Below, in pieces: positions 8,553 through 16,368 of a stretch of DNA of 64,000 bases; position 1 is the stretch's first letter; every line of letters starts with the position of its first letter. The notes under the pieces were generated by a model. That model did no database searches. It saw only the letters and a program-made list of their open reading frames with translations, and was not told where the DNA came from. Source of the DNA: an uncultured Faecalibacterium sp. (lineage in GTDB: Bacteria; Bacillota; Clostridia; Oscillospirales; Ruminococcaceae); contig CAKSWG010000004.1 of assembly GCA_934511465.1 (NCBI GenBank), positions 1 through 64,000 on the forward strand, read 5' to 3'. The position numbers and the translations under genes are program-made.

Positions 8553-8595
8553 AGTGCACCTTTCCCTTCCCGGCAGAGTGCCGGATAATAAGGTT

Positions 8596-8624
8596 AGTAT
8601 AATCCATTTTGGCTCCGGGTTCAA
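8596..8624 (-). promoter_or_regulatory. Promoter of the DUF5685 gene
   Basis: TTGAAC (8619-8624), a 17-bp spacer and TATACT (8596-8601) on the minus strand. The predicted start of transcription is about 35 nt upstream of the start codon. Confidence 0.7.
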
Positions 8625-8775
8625 CCACCCTTTGGAAAAAGAGCATGAATTTGTCTCATCTTTGCCGCCACGGCCCACAAAAACAGTGCAAAACTTTCTG
8701 TGTTTGCGTCCATTTCGCTGTCTTGACAGCGCCGGGCCCGCCCTGATTTATACCGGCAATTACCGGGTGCAGCGC

Positions 8776-8806
8776 AAAAAGCCGCACCGGAAAAAACCGG
8801 TGCGGC
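8776..8806 (-). terminator. Terminator after the RNA methyltransferase gene
   Basis: A perfect 10-bp stem (GCCGCACCGG with CCGGTGCGGC, 8781-8790/8797-8806) has a 6-base loop and a CTTTTTGC tail on the minus strand, 17 nt after the stop. The stretch from here to 8552 otherwise holds only the DUF5685 promoter. Confidence 0.85.
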
Positions 8807-8822
8807 AGGTAACATTTGTCAA

Positions 8823-10028
8823 TTACTTCTTATCAAAGCGGTTCGGCGCAGAGCGCTTGCCGTCAAAGCCGTTTTTCGGCATCGGCTTTGCGGTGTGCTC
8901 AGACTTGGGCGCATTGTAGTACATATACAGCTGGCAGGGGATCATGCCGTTGTACATCTTACGGCGCTTGTTGGCGCGCTTGCCGTAGTGGCTCTCAAAA
9001 TCCATGTCGGCGGTGATGGCGTACACGCCCGCACAGGGATGTGCCTCCATCTGCCGGCCCAGCGTGCGTGCCAGCTTGGCGGCACCCTCAATGGTGCTCA
9101 TGCGCTCGCCGTACGGGGGGTTCGTCAGCACGATGGCCTCCTGCTTTGCGGCAAAATCCGCCACATCCGCCACCTCAAAGTGGCAGCGCTTTTCCACACC
9201 GGCCAGCTTGGCGTTGGCGTTGGCCAGCGCCACGGCAGCGGGGTCGATGTCGTAGCCAAATGCTTCAAAGCCCACATCCAGCTTGGACTCGGCCAGTGCC
9301 TTCTGGCGCTGCTCGGCCCAGATGGAAGCGGGCACAAAGCCGTAGCGCTCGGCGGCAAAGCGGCGCTTCAGGCCAGGCGCGATGTTCATGGCCTTCTGGG
9401 CCGCTTCGATCAGCAAAGTGCCGCTGCCGCAGAAGGGATCCTCCACCAGACTGTCGCGGCGCACGCGGCCAAGGTCCGCAATGGTAGCGGCCAGCGTCTC
9501 GCGGATGGGTGCTTCCATGGCGTTGCGGCGGTAGCCGCGCTTGTGCAGGCCCTCGCCGGTGGTGTCCAGCATGATCTCGCACTGGTCCTTGCGCAGCATA
9601 AAGCGGATCTTGTACTCGGCGCCGGTCTCGGGCAGCACCGAGGTGTGGTGCTTTGCCATCAGGCGCTTGACCACAGCCTTTTTGATAATGCTCTGGCAGG
9701 CGGGCACACTGGAGAGCTGGCTGTTCAGCGAAGAGCCGGTGACCGGGAAGGCGGCATCTGCGGGCAGCAGTTCCTCCCACGGGATGTCGTACACGCCGTC
9801 GAACAGGTCATCGAAGGTGGCGGCCCTGTAGCGGGCCAGCAGCAGCATCACCCGCTCCACCGTGCGCAGGTTCAGGTTTGCGGCGGCGATCATATCGGCA
9901 CCGCCGGCAAAGCTCAGACGGCCATCCTCCACACGGATGTTCTCTGCGCCGATGCGGGTCAGCTCAAATTTTGCTGTGGACTCGCACCCAAAGAAGCAGG
10001 GCGCGATCAGTTCAAATCTTGCAGGCAT
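8823..10028 (-). CDS. THUMP-domain class I SAM-dependent RNA methyltransferase (RlmL/YpsC type)
   Basis: 401 residues. The family methylates guanosine N2 in 23S rRNA. The N-terminus (ARFELIAPCFFGCESTAKFEL) and the following 100 residues fit the ferredoxin-like and THUMP RNA-binding module. The methyltransferase domain has DPFCGSGTLLIEAA (SAM-binding loop, about residue 195), GYDIDPAAVALANANAKLAG and the catalytic motif NPPYGER (about 305). A basic tail follows (KPMPKNGFDGKRSAPNRFDKK). SD AAAGGAA supports the start. The exact target base cannot be assigned from sequence alone. Confidence 0.88.
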   Translation of the reverse strand: MPARFELIAPCFFGCESTAKFELTRIGAENIRVEDGRLSFAGGADMIAAANLNLRTVERVMLLLARYRAATFDDLFDGVYDIPWEELLPADAAFPVTGSSLNSQLSSVPACQSIIKKAVVKRLMAKHHTSVLPETGAEYKIRFMLRKDQCEIMLDTTGEGLHKRGYRRNAMEAPIRETLAATIADLGRVRRDSLVEDPFCGSGTLLIEAAQKAMNIAPGLKRRFAAERYGFVPASIWAEQRQKALAESKLDVGFEAFGYDIDPAAVALANANAKLAGVEKRCHFEVADVADFAAKQEAIVLTNPPYGERMSTIEGAAKLARTLGRQMEAHPCAGVYAITADMDFESHYGKRANKRRKMYNGMIPCQLYMYYNAPKSEHTAKPMPKNGFDGKRSAPNRFDKK

Positions 10029-10052
10029 TGTGGTTCCTTTCTCTTATGACGG

Positions 10053-10088
10053 AAAAAACAGACCTGCCCGATCCAGACAGGTCTGTTT
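10053..10088 (-). terminator. Terminator of the yab/divIC gene cluster
   Basis: An 11-bp stem (AAACAGACCTG with CAGGTCTGTTT, 10056-10066/10078-10088) is followed by further Ts on the minus strand, 25 nt after the S1 gene stop. Confidence 0.85.
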
Positions 10089-10113
10089 CGTTCTTTTGAT
10101 CGGGGTTTCAGGT

Positions 10114-10683
10114 TCAGCGGCGTCCGCCACGGCCGCGGGGCGCATAACCGCCGCCGCGGCGGTTGTTGGTCTCGTGGTCCAAATCGGCCATTTTTTCCTC
10201 GCTCTGGCTCTTGAAGCGGCTCATCATGTCCTCAAAGCTCATGTTGTCGGAGCGGACGGGAGCCTTGGGCTGCCATACGCGGGGCGCGCTGTCACGGGCA
10301 GGGCCCCGGCCGCCTTCCCGCGGGGGACGGCCATTGCCGCTGCGGCCTGCACCAAAGTGACCGCCTTCGCGGGGGCCGCCGGAGCGGGGCCCGCCGGGAC
10401 GCGGGCCGCCTGCGGGGCCGCGGCCCTCACGCGGGGCACGCGGAGGCGGTGGCAGCAGACGCTTGATGGAAAGCGCGATCTTGCCGTCCGGCGCCATGTT
10501 GATCACCTGTACTTTGACGGTATCGCCATCGTGCAGCACCGCTGCAATGTCCTGCACGAACTCGTTGGACACTTCGGAAATATGGACCATACCCACACGG
10601 CCCTCCGGCAGTGCCACAAAAGCGCCAAACGGCTTTACGCCGGTGACGCGGCCCTCAAATACGTTCCCTACCTCAATTGCCAA
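10114..10683 (-). CDS. S1-domain RNA-binding protein with Gly/Arg/Pro-rich tail (YabR position)
   Basis: 189 residues. Residues 1-75 form one S1 RNA-binding domain (EVGNVFEGRVTGVKPFGAFV..GMVHISEVS..GDTVKVQVI..GKIALSIKR), very like the S1 domain of PNPase. Residues 76-140 are low-complexity Pro/Gly/Arg with RGP and GGPR repeats, then a short helix (FEDMMSRFKSQSEEKMADLD) and a final RGGGYAPRGRGGRR. The position directly after divIC matches yabR in Bacillus subtilis. It probably binds RNA in the cytoplasm; targets are unknown. The RGG-rich extension is longer than that of the usual yabR product. Confidence 0.82.
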   Translation of the reverse strand: MAIEVGNVFEGRVTGVKPFGAFVALPEGRVGMVHISEVSNEFVQDIAAVLHDGDTVKVQVINMAPDGKIALSIKRLLPPPPRAPREGRGPAGGPRPGGPRSGGPREGGHFGAGRSGNGRPPREGGRGPARDSAPRVWQPKAPVRSDNMSFEDMMSRFKSQSEEKMADLDHETNNRRGGGYAPRGRGGRR

Positions 10684-10722
10684 AACTCAATACTCCTTGT
10701 TTTCCATAAAATGGGCAGCGGC

Positions 10723-11064
10723 TCAGCTGCCGGTCACATCCACAAAGATGCGCTCGTTGGGTGCGGCGTAGTTGTAAGAATCCCGCGCGACCCACTCGGT
10801 GATCTGGTCCGCGTCACCGCTGAGGATGCGCTGCATCTCCTCGTTTTCCGTCTTTTGCTGGTCGATCTGCTCGTTCAGCGTATCCAGCTCCGCACGCTTG
10901 GAGCTGATGGTGACCTGATTGGAGATGTACGCTGCCAGCATGCTGAGCAGCAACAGGCCAAAAAACACGCGCGCAAGCGTTTTGACCACCACGTTCTTTT
11001 TCCGTTTTCTGCGGTCCGGTGCTGCCATCGTCTCTTCTGCCCCCGTTGCACTGTGATTCTTCAC
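10723..11064 (-). CDS. divIC: Septum formation initiator family protein (DivIC/FtsB-like)
   Basis: 113 residues: a basic cytoplasmic N-terminus (DRRKRKKN), one transmembrane helix at about 28-46 (ARVFFGLLLLSMLAAYI) and an extracytoplasmic coiled coil (ISSKRAELDTLNEQIDQQKTENEEMQRIL) ending in a short conserved region. DivIC partners FtsL and DivIB at the division septum. The GTG start at 11064 is 11 nt after yabQ; an ATG at 11028 (MAAPDRRK) is equally possible, as neither has a good SD. The gene order yabQ-divIC-S1 supports the call. Confidence 0.82.
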   Translation of the reverse strand: MKNHSATGAEETMAAPDRRKRKKNVVVKTLARVFFGLLLLSMLAAYISNQVTISSKRAELDTLNEQIDQQKTENEEMQRILSGDADQITEWVARDSYNYAAPNERIFVDVTGS

Positions 11065-11075
11065 TACTCTGGTAC

Positions 11076-11504
11076 TTATGAATTATACATCATACGGCGC
11101 TGTTTTGGCAAGTTCTTTTTGCGCTTTTTTGCAGGTCTTTTTGCGCTGCGGCGTAATTTGCGGCCATTCCGGCGCTCTGTGCGCCGCTGCGCGGCATGCC
11201 GCAGTATCTTCCGGCACAAAAATGCCCGCGCCGCATGCAGCGGCACCCCCAGCACAAAGGCTGCGGCGCCGGCACCGGCAAAGCACGCTGCCGCCATGTA
11301 CCAGCGCAGAACACCGGCAAGGCTCTGTGCGGCGGCATAGCTTTGCAGCACGGTAAGCATCACGCCCACCCACACGAAATCGGCGGCAAAAGCGGGCCGG
11401 CCCTTTGCCGGAAAAAGCGCCCGCACGGCCCCCGTGCACCCGCCCAGCACGGTGCAGGCCGCAAGCTCCTGCCCAAGGGCGGAGGGCAGCAGGACCGGGA
11501 TCAC
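11076..11504 (-). CDS. yabQ: Spore cortex protein YabQ-like membrane protein
   Basis: 142 residues: four hydrophobic stretches between residues 1 and 95, then a strongly basic C-terminus (AQRRTERRNGRKLRRSAKRP). YabQ is required for cortex formation in B. subtilis spores. Sequence similarity is hard to judge because the protein is short and alanine-rich; the main evidence is position between yabP and divIC, size, membrane topology and basic tail. The GTG start overlaps the yabP stop as GTGA. Confidence 0.7.
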   Translation of the reverse strand: MIPVLLPSALGQELAACTVLGGCTGAVRALFPAKGRPAFAADFVWVGVMLTVLQSYAAAQSLAGVLRWYMAAACFAGAGAAAFVLGVPLHAARAFLCRKILRHAAQRRTERRNGRKLRRSAKRPAKKRKKNLPKQRRMMYNS

Positions 11505-11788
11505 CGCAGCAGGCGGCGCAGAAAGCCGCCGGTGGGTGCATTGGCCGTGTATTCCAGCGCATCGATGCGCCCTGTGAACTTGGCTTCGCCGGTCTCAAGG
11601 TCCAGCGCTTCCATGCTCAGCTGTGTTCCGGTCAGGTGCAGCGTGCCCTTGCCGGTGGCAACGGCAGCGCTTTCGGCGCTGCAATGCAGCACCTTCTGCA
11701 CACCGGTCACGGTCAGGCGGGCGCGGCTTTCCAAGATCAGGTCATGGGGCTTTGCGGGCTGTGGGTTCTGGGCTGTTTTTTCCGGCAT
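11501..11788 (-). CDS. yabP: YabP/YqfC-family sporulation protein
   Basis: 95 residues containing the family pattern: HDLILESRARLTVTGVQKV near the N-terminus, LHLTGTQLSMEALDLETGEAKFTGRIDALEY in the middle and a basic end (FLRRLLR). YabP is expressed in the mother cell and needed for cortex assembly in Bacillus. SD AGGGGAG supports the ATG. It is followed by yabQ with overlapping codons and preceded by the S4-domain gene, the same order as in sporulating Bacillus and Clostridia. Confidence 0.85.
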   Translation of the reverse strand: MPEKTAQNPQPAKPHDLILESRARLTVTGVQKVLHCSAESAAVATGKGTLHLTGTQLSMEALDLETGEAKFTGRIDALEYTANAPTGGFLRRLLR

Positions 11789-11845
11789 AGGCTTCTCCCC
11801 TTTTCTTTTGCATCCTATGCGCGGTGCGGCGGCTTTTATGCTGTT

Positions 11846-12091
11846 TTACTCGCTGATGATCTCGTACATCTCGCGGGCTACATCCTTGGTGCGGGGCTCC
11901 ACGTCCGAGAGGACGCGCACCTTGATGGGCCGGTTGCCGAAGGTCACTTCAATGATATCGCCCGCCTTGACGGCCTGACTGGCCTTGGCGATCTTGCCGT
12001 TGATGAGGATGCGGCCTGCATCGGCCACCTCGTTTGCCACGGTGCGGCGCTTGATCAGGCGCGACACCTTTAAATACTTATCCAGACGCAT
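11846..12091 (-). CDS. S4-domain RNA-binding protein (YabO/RlmP family)
   Basis: 81 residues beginning MRLDKYLKVSRLIKRRTVAN, the S4 RNA-binding core, continuing with GRILINGK, KAGDIIEV and VRVL. Proteins of this Hsp15-like family bind ribosomal RNA and help rescue stalled 50S subunits. The ATG at 12091 has SD AGGAG; longer readings upstream run through the hup terminator and are rejected. The neighbour order hup-yabO-yabP is conserved in Firmicutes. Confidence 0.85.
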   Translation of the reverse strand: MRLDKYLKVSRLIKRRTVANEVADAGRILINGKIAKASQAVKAGDIIEVTFGNRPIKVRVLSDVEPRTKDVAREMYEIISE

Positions 12092-12108
12092 GGTTTTTCT
12101 CCTATCAC

Positions 12109-12147
12109 AAAAAATGCCGCCGCACCCTTTTGCAGGCAGCGGCGGCA
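12109..12147 (-). terminator. Terminator/attenuator between hup and the S4 gene
   Basis: A 9-bp GC stem (TGCCGCCGC with GCGGCGGCA, 12115-12123/12139-12147) is followed by TTTTTTG on the minus strand. The S4 gene starts 18 nt further on with no room for a new promoter, so read-through must feed the yab genes. Confidence 0.8.
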
Positions 12148-12160
12148 AAGCAGATACAGC

Positions 12161-12430
12161 TTACAGGGTGTCCTTGAGGGACTTGCCGGGCTTGAACACG
12201 ATGCTGCGGGAAGCAGCAATGGTGATGGGCTCGCGGGTGCGGGGGTTGATGCCCTGACGCTCGGCGCGCTCGCGCACCTCAAAGGTGCCAAAGCCGGAAA
12301 TGGTGATCTTTTCGCCCTCAGACATGGCCTTGCCCAGTGCCTCGAACATGGCGTTGACGGCACGCTCGGAATCCTTCTTGCTCATTTCAGTGTTCGCAGC
12401 AACCTGTGCGATCAGATCGGTCTTCGTCAT
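12161..12430 (-). CDS. hup: HU family DNA-binding protein
   Basis: 89 residues with the complete HU signature: MTKTDLIAQVA at the N-terminus, GFGTFEVRERAERQGINPRT forming the DNA-binding arm, and the ending FKPGKSLKDTL. HU bends DNA and compacts the nucleoid. SD GGAGGG is well placed. A strong terminator follows, consistent with high expression relative to the downstream yab genes. It lies 63 nt after mazG with no obvious separate promoter. Confidence 0.97.
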   Translation of the reverse strand: MTKTDLIAQVAANTEMSKKDSERAVNAMFEALGKAMSEGEKITISGFGTFEVRERAERQGINPRTREPITIAASRSIVFKPGKSLKDTL

Positions 12431-12493
12431 AAAAATACCCTCCAGATTTTTGTTTCAGATTTCTCTCTCGGTTTGTTTCTCTATCGGAGCAGG

Positions 12494-13204
12494 TCACTCG
12501 ACCTGAGTACCGCTTTGGTTTTCTTCTTCCAGCAGGTCCGCGCAAAAGCGCTTGGATGCAAATGTCAGCGCTTCCTCCGCGTCCACACCGGCCAGCCGCA
12601 TGGCATCAGCCGCCGCAAACAGCAATGCACCTGCCGCTTCGGCGCTCTGTTCCCGGTCCCAGCCGTCCAGCGCGGCTTGCAAGGCCCGCTGTGCCTTGGG
12701 CTGATCCGGCTGCGCCGCGCCGCAGCGGTCGGCGCGCTTTTGCAGCTTCTGGGCGCGCATGAGCGCCGGCAGGGTGACGGGCACGGTGCCCAGCTCATCG
12801 GCCAGTGTGGTGCGGCCCTTTTCCTTATTTTTGAGCGCTTCCCAGCCGTTTATACCGGCATTTTGCGCCGCCGAGGATGCAAAGATGTTCGGGTGGCGGA
12901 ACACGAGCTTCTCGCACACCTCGCGGCAGACGTCCTCAAAGGTAAAGCGCCCGCGCTCCTCTTCCATCACGGCGTGGAAAGCCACCTGCATCAGCACATC
13001 GCCCAGTTCTTCCTGCATCAGCTGCGGGTCATCGGCATCGATGGCCTCCAGCGCTTCACAGGTCTCTTCCAGAAAATTTTTCCGGATGGAGGCATGGGTC
13101 TGCACCTTATCCCACGGACAGCCGTTCTCCGGGTCCCGCAGGATGCGCAGGATCTCCAGCAACTGTTCTGCCGTGTAAGGGGCCTTGGGCTGCCAGTCCA
13201 GCAC
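12494..13204 (-). CDS. mazG: MazG nucleoside triphosphate pyrophosphohydrolase
   Basis: About 236 residues. MazG hydrolyses NTPs/dNTPs to NMP and PPi and cleanses the nucleotide pool. The first MazG domain carries GCPWDKVQTHASIRKNFLEE and EELGDVLMQVAFHA (Mg-binding EExxD motifs), followed by VFRHPNIF and a second, weaker helical half with NKEKGR. I place the start at a GTG (13204) preceded by AGGTGA, because an in-frame ATG at 13279 lies upstream of the promoter. Position before hup and yabO matches yabN in Bacillus. Confidence 0.85.
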   Translation of the reverse strand: MLDWQPKAPYTAEQLLEILRILRDPENGCPWDKVQTHASIRKNFLEETCEALEAIDADDPQLMQEELGDVLMQVAFHAVMEEERGRFTFEDVCREVCEKLVFRHPNIFASSAAQNAGINGWEALKNKEKGRTTLADELGTVPVTLPALMRAQKLQKRADRCGAAQPDQPKAQRALQAALDGWDREQSAEAAGALLFAAADAMRLAGVDAEEALTFASKRFCADLLEEENQSGTQVE

Positions 13205-13236
13205 AGCGCTCACCTGCCTTGTAAAAGATACTGTAT

Positions 13237-13265
13237 ATTGTATCGCATCTTGTGCAGTTTTGCAA
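13237..13265 (-). promoter_or_regulatory. Promoter of mazG-hup-yab-divIC
   Basis: TTGCAA (13260-13265), a 17-bp spacer and TACAAT (13237-13242) on the minus strand. The position forces translation of mazG to start downstream, at the GTG. Confidence 0.7.
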
Positions 13266-13366
13266 GACAAAGTGTGCAATTTCCCGCATTTGGCCTGTAT
13301 TTTGCGGCTCGCAAAAACAGGACGGTGCCCTGTGGGGAGCGCCGCCCTGTTGCAAAAGCAGGTGTA

Positions 13367-13801
13367 TTACAGCTGTGCGCCGCACTTGTTGCAGAACAGC
13401 GCATCTTCCGAGACGGGTGCGCCGCACTGCGGGCAGCTCTTGTGCTCTGCGGGCGCGGCTTCGGCTGCGGGAGCCTCCGGTGCTGCGGCAGGCTCTTCCT
13501 CGTGCACCACATACTCCACCTCGGCGGCTTCCGCCGGGGTAAGGGATGCCTTCAGGCGGGCGATCTCCTGCTCGATGGTATCGATCATCTCGATATATTT
13601 ATCCACCAGCGGCTGGTTTTCTTCCTTGCCCTTGGCCAGACTGTACACCAGCGCACCCAGCTGGCGCTGTGCCTTGAGCAGCTTGCCCTGCTCGTTGACG
13701 ATCATGGCCTGCGTCTTGCCCTTTTCGGCCAGATCCAGCGCGGCGTTCTTGCCTTTTTCAGCGTATTCCAGACCCATTTCCTTGATCTTATTGAAATCCA
13801 T
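13367..13801 (-). CDS. Coiled-coil protein with C-terminal zinc ribbon, function unknown
   Basis: 144 residues. The ATG at 13801 has SD GAGAGGTG; the longer reading crosses the promoter. The N-terminal 80 residues are amphipathic helix (KIKEMGLEYAEKGKNAAL, then DKYIEMIDTIEQEIARLK); an Ala/Glu/Pro linker follows, and residues 121-143 form a zinc ribbon with CPQC and CNKC. The protein is cytoplasmic, with no signal or membrane segment. Zinc ribbons of this kind are common in Firmicutes but carry no functional information by themselves. It is a single-gene unit between mazG and the large ispDF operon. Confidence 0.7.
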   Translation of the reverse strand: MDFNKIKEMGLEYAEKGKNAALDLAEKGKTQAMIVNEQGKLLKAQRQLGALVYSLAKGKEENQPLVDKYIEMIDTIEQEIARLKASLTPAEAAEVEYVVHEEEPAAAPEAPAAEAAPAEHKSCPQCGAPVSEDALFCNKCGAQL

Positions 13802-13861
13802 AAAAGACACCTCTCTTAATATCGGCGTGCTCGGGGTGAGCCGTGTGTAGATGTTAGTATC

Positions 13862-13890
13862 ATTATAGCGCACACACCCTGCATTTGCAA
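13862..13890 (-). promoter_or_regulatory. Promoter of the zinc-ribbon gene
   Basis: TTGCAA (13885-13890), a 17-bp spacer and TATAAT (13862-13867) on the minus strand. Confidence 0.8.
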
Positions 13891-13957
13891 CGAACCGGCT
13901 GCATTTTTTACAGATTCGACCCCATTTGGAAACAGATTTTTCGCATTCAGCCCAAAA

Positions 13958-14920
13958 TCAGGCGTTTGTGTTCTGTGCCAGCCGGTCGGCGGCGCCGCCG
14001 TAGAACTCCCGCAGCATGCTGTCCTCCGGCAGCAGCTCCAGCTCCAGCGGGGCCACATGTTCAAAGCGGCGGGCCGTCTCGTCCCACAATTCGGCATTGT
14101 GGCCTTCCAGCGTGAACTGGCTGCGCACCACGCCCAGCAGCTTTGCAATGAGGCCCAGCTCGTAGGTAAAGGAGGTGTCCAGCAAAAAGTCCGCCGTGGT
14201 CTTGAAGCCCTTGATATACCGCGTTTCGCCGTCCAGCACGCGGTCCCACATGGCAAGGGTCTTTTCCGGGCTGCGGCCGCGGGCGGCAGCATCGCGCAGG
14301 GTGCGGCGGCACAGGCGGATATCCTGCGTGTTGATGACGCGGCGGCCATCGATGCAGTATTCCTCCCGCAGGCCCGCATAGATGCGGTAGATATCGTCAC
14401 CCTTCACAAGGCCGGTCAGCTCCGGGTTCAGCGCATGGATGCCCTCCACGATGCACACACCGCCTTGCAGGTCGATGGGTTCCACCTCTGCCGAGCGCTT
14501 CTCGGCGCCGAAATCGTAGACGGGCAGCACAGTCTTGCCGTTTTCGCTCAGCTCCCGCAGGCACTGCTTGATGAGGGGCAGGTCCAGCGTATCGGGGTTT
14601 TCGTAGTCCAGCGTGCCGTCCGGCAGGCGGGGATAGAACTCGGCCCCTTTAAAAAAGTTATCCAAGCTGACCACCTGTGCCGGTGTGCCGCGCTTTTGCA
14701 GGGCGGCAGCAAGGCAGTGGGCGCTGGTGGTCTTGCCGCTGGCCGACGGGCCGGTGAGCATGACGATCTTTGCGCCGGAAAGCTGCACCTTCTGGGCGGC
14801 ATAATCCACCCGCTGGGCATAGCTGCGCTCGCTCAGGTCCGCCAGTGCCTGCGGGCTTTTGGCTGCCACATTGTACAGATCGATTTCAACCAGACGTTTG
14901 GGTACCCAGATCGTGATCAT
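13958..14920 (-). CDS. Uridine kinase-like nucleoside kinase
   Basis: 320 residues. P-loop GPSASGKTTSA (about residue 56-66), then SLDNFFKGAEFYPRLPDGTLDYENPDTLDL, the pattern of uridine/phosphoribulokinase-family kinases, and GVCIVEGIHALNPEL (Walker B-like). It probably phosphorylates uridine or another small hydroxyl substrate. An N-terminal section of about 50 residues and a C-terminal extension distinguish it from canonical 210-residue Udk and fit the longer clostridial nucleoside kinases. The ATG at 14920 has SD AAGGAG and lies 35 nt inside the end of hemZ, implying coupled translation. No clear terminator is visible after it. Confidence 0.82.
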   Translation of the reverse strand: MITIWVPKRLVEIDLYNVAAKSPQALADLSERSYAQRVDYAAQKVQLSGAKIVMLTGPSASGKTTSAHCLAAALQKRGTPAQVVSLDNFFKGAEFYPRLPDGTLDYENPDTLDLPLIKQCLRELSENGKTVLPVYDFGAEKRSAEVEPIDLQGGVCIVEGIHALNPELTGLVKGDDIYRIYAGLREEYCIDGRRVINTQDIRLCRRTLRDAAARGRSPEKTLAMWDRVLDGETRYIKGFKTTADFLLDTSFTYELGLIAKLLGVVRSQFTLEGHNAELWDETARRFEHVAPLELELLPEDSMLREFYGGAADRLAQNTNA

Positions 14921-16355
14921 AAAAATCAGCCACTCCTTTTTTGCGTTCCAGCACCTCCGCAAACCGCTGGATGTATTCGTTGGGATACTTGAAATTGAAG
15001 ATGCGCTGCATCCGTTTGCCGCCGTCGGCCACCAGCTTGGTGCTGCCGCCTGCACCGGCGGAGAGGATGGTCTGGACTTCCTCCATGATATAGATGTTGT
15101 AATATCCCTCGTGGCCCGGCTTGCACCAGCCCACGTTCTCAAGGTTCTGCAGGGTGTTTTTCTGGCGGTAGAGGTAGTAGGGCCGATAGCCCGCCTCGGC
15201 CAGCAGGCGGCATTTTTCCAGCATGGCGGCGACGTCGGCGTAGTCGTTGGTGCTCTGGTCCTCGATGACGATGCGGGAAGCCCGCTTGAGGGTCAGGGTG
15301 TGCACGGTGATATTCTCCGGGTCCAGCGCAATGGCCTGCCGCAGGCTGTGCTCAAAGCTTTCCACCGTGTCGCCGGGCAGGCCGGCAATGAGGTCCATGT
15401 TGATGTCATCGTGACCGGCTTTGCGGGCTTCGGCATAGCAGTCCAGAATGTCCTGCGCCGAGTGCTTGCGGCCGATGCCGGCCAGCACCTCGTCCGAGAA
15501 GGTCTGCGGGTTGATGGAAATGCGGGTAGCGCCGTATTCCCGGATAACGGCCAGCTTTTCTGCGTCCGTACAGTCCGGACGGCCTGCCTCCACCGTATAT
15601 TCCACGACCTTCGAGAGGTCAAAATTCGCCCGGACCGTGCCCATCAGCTGCCGCAGCTGGTCGGCAGACAGGCTGGTAGGCGTGCCGCCGCCAATGTAGA
15701 TGCTGCAAAGGGTAAGCCCCGCCTTGTCGGCCTGAATGCGGATCTCCTCCACTTCCCGGCACAGACAGTCCACATAGGGCTGCACCATCTTGCGGTCGCG
15801 GTCCAGATTGCAGCTGACAAAGCTGCAGTAGCTGCACCGGGACGGACAGAACGGGATGCCGATATACAGGCTGTAGGTCTTAGGTTCACTGCCCACCTTC
15901 AGGATGGGCTCCTGCAGATCTGCAATGGCCTTGGCCATGGTGTATTTCTGCTGCGAGCAATCAAACCGCTCCAGAAAAAAGCGGTCGATCTCCGCTTCCG
16001 TCCAGCCCGCGGCGCGTTTGTCGTGGATGAGCCGCACCGGGCGCACGCCGGTCATTTTGCCCCAGGGCGGGCGGAGCCCCGTCCACTGGCGCAGCAGATC
16101 GTAAGTCAGGCTGGCAAGGCTGAATTCCGGGGTCTCGCCGCCCTGTTCCACAGGTGCAGGCAGCGGTGCGTGCCGTTCAGCACTTCTGCCGCCCTGACGC
16201 ACCAGCGCATGCAGGCCGTCCGGCGTTTTTTCTGCCCATACGCAGTCCTCGGCGTCCTCCGGTGGGGTGAGGGTGAGCGGTGCCATGGGGTAAAACAAAC
16301 GCACCAGATGCTCCACTTCGTAGCCGGAGGGCAGGCCGGTAATATAGATCTTCAT
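14886..16355 (-). CDS. hemZ: Radical SAM coproporphyrinogen III oxidase-like protein HemZ
   Basis: 489 residues. The radical-SAM cluster motif is CPSRCSYCSF (about residue 170), followed by IYIGGGTPTSL, EAGRPD, RISINPQT and NMDLIAGLPGDT, the HemN/HemZ pattern. An N-terminal domain of about 150 residues (KIYITGLPSGYEVEHLVRLF) is typical of HemZ rather than HemN. HemZ is proposed to act on coproporphyrinogen without oxygen, but many members have no proven activity. The start has a weak SD (GAAGAG), 13 nt after the metallo-beta-lactamase-fold gene. Confidence 0.88.
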   Translation of the reverse strand: MKIYITGLPSGYEVEHLVRLFYPMAPLTLTPPEDAEDCVWAEKTPDGLHALVRQGGRSAERHAPLPAPVEQGGETPEFSLASLTYDLLRQWTGLRPPWGKMTGVRPVRLIHDKRAAGWTEAEIDRFFLERFDCSQQKYTMAKAIADLQEPILKVGSEPKTYSLYIGIPFCPSRCSYCSFVSCNLDRDRKMVQPYVDCLCREVEEIRIQADKAGLTLCSIYIGGGTPTSLSADQLRQLMGTVRANFDLSKVVEYTVEAGRPDCTDAEKLAVIREYGATRISINPQTFSDEVLAGIGRKHSAQDILDCYAEARKAGHDDINMDLIAGLPGDTVESFEHSLRQAIALDPENITVHTLTLKRASRIVIEDQSTNDYADVAAMLEKCRLLAEAGYRPYYLYRQKNTLQNLENVGWCKPGHEGYYNIYIMEEVQTILSAGAGGSTKLVADGGKRMQRIFNFKYPNEYIQRFAEVLERKKGVADFYDHDLGTQTSG

Positions 16356-16368
16356 TTTCGTTCACTCT

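Noticed and set aside
13890-13957. Terminator of the long ispDF operon
   Set aside because: Repeated AATCTGT copies are direct, not inverted, and no convincing stem with U run was found.
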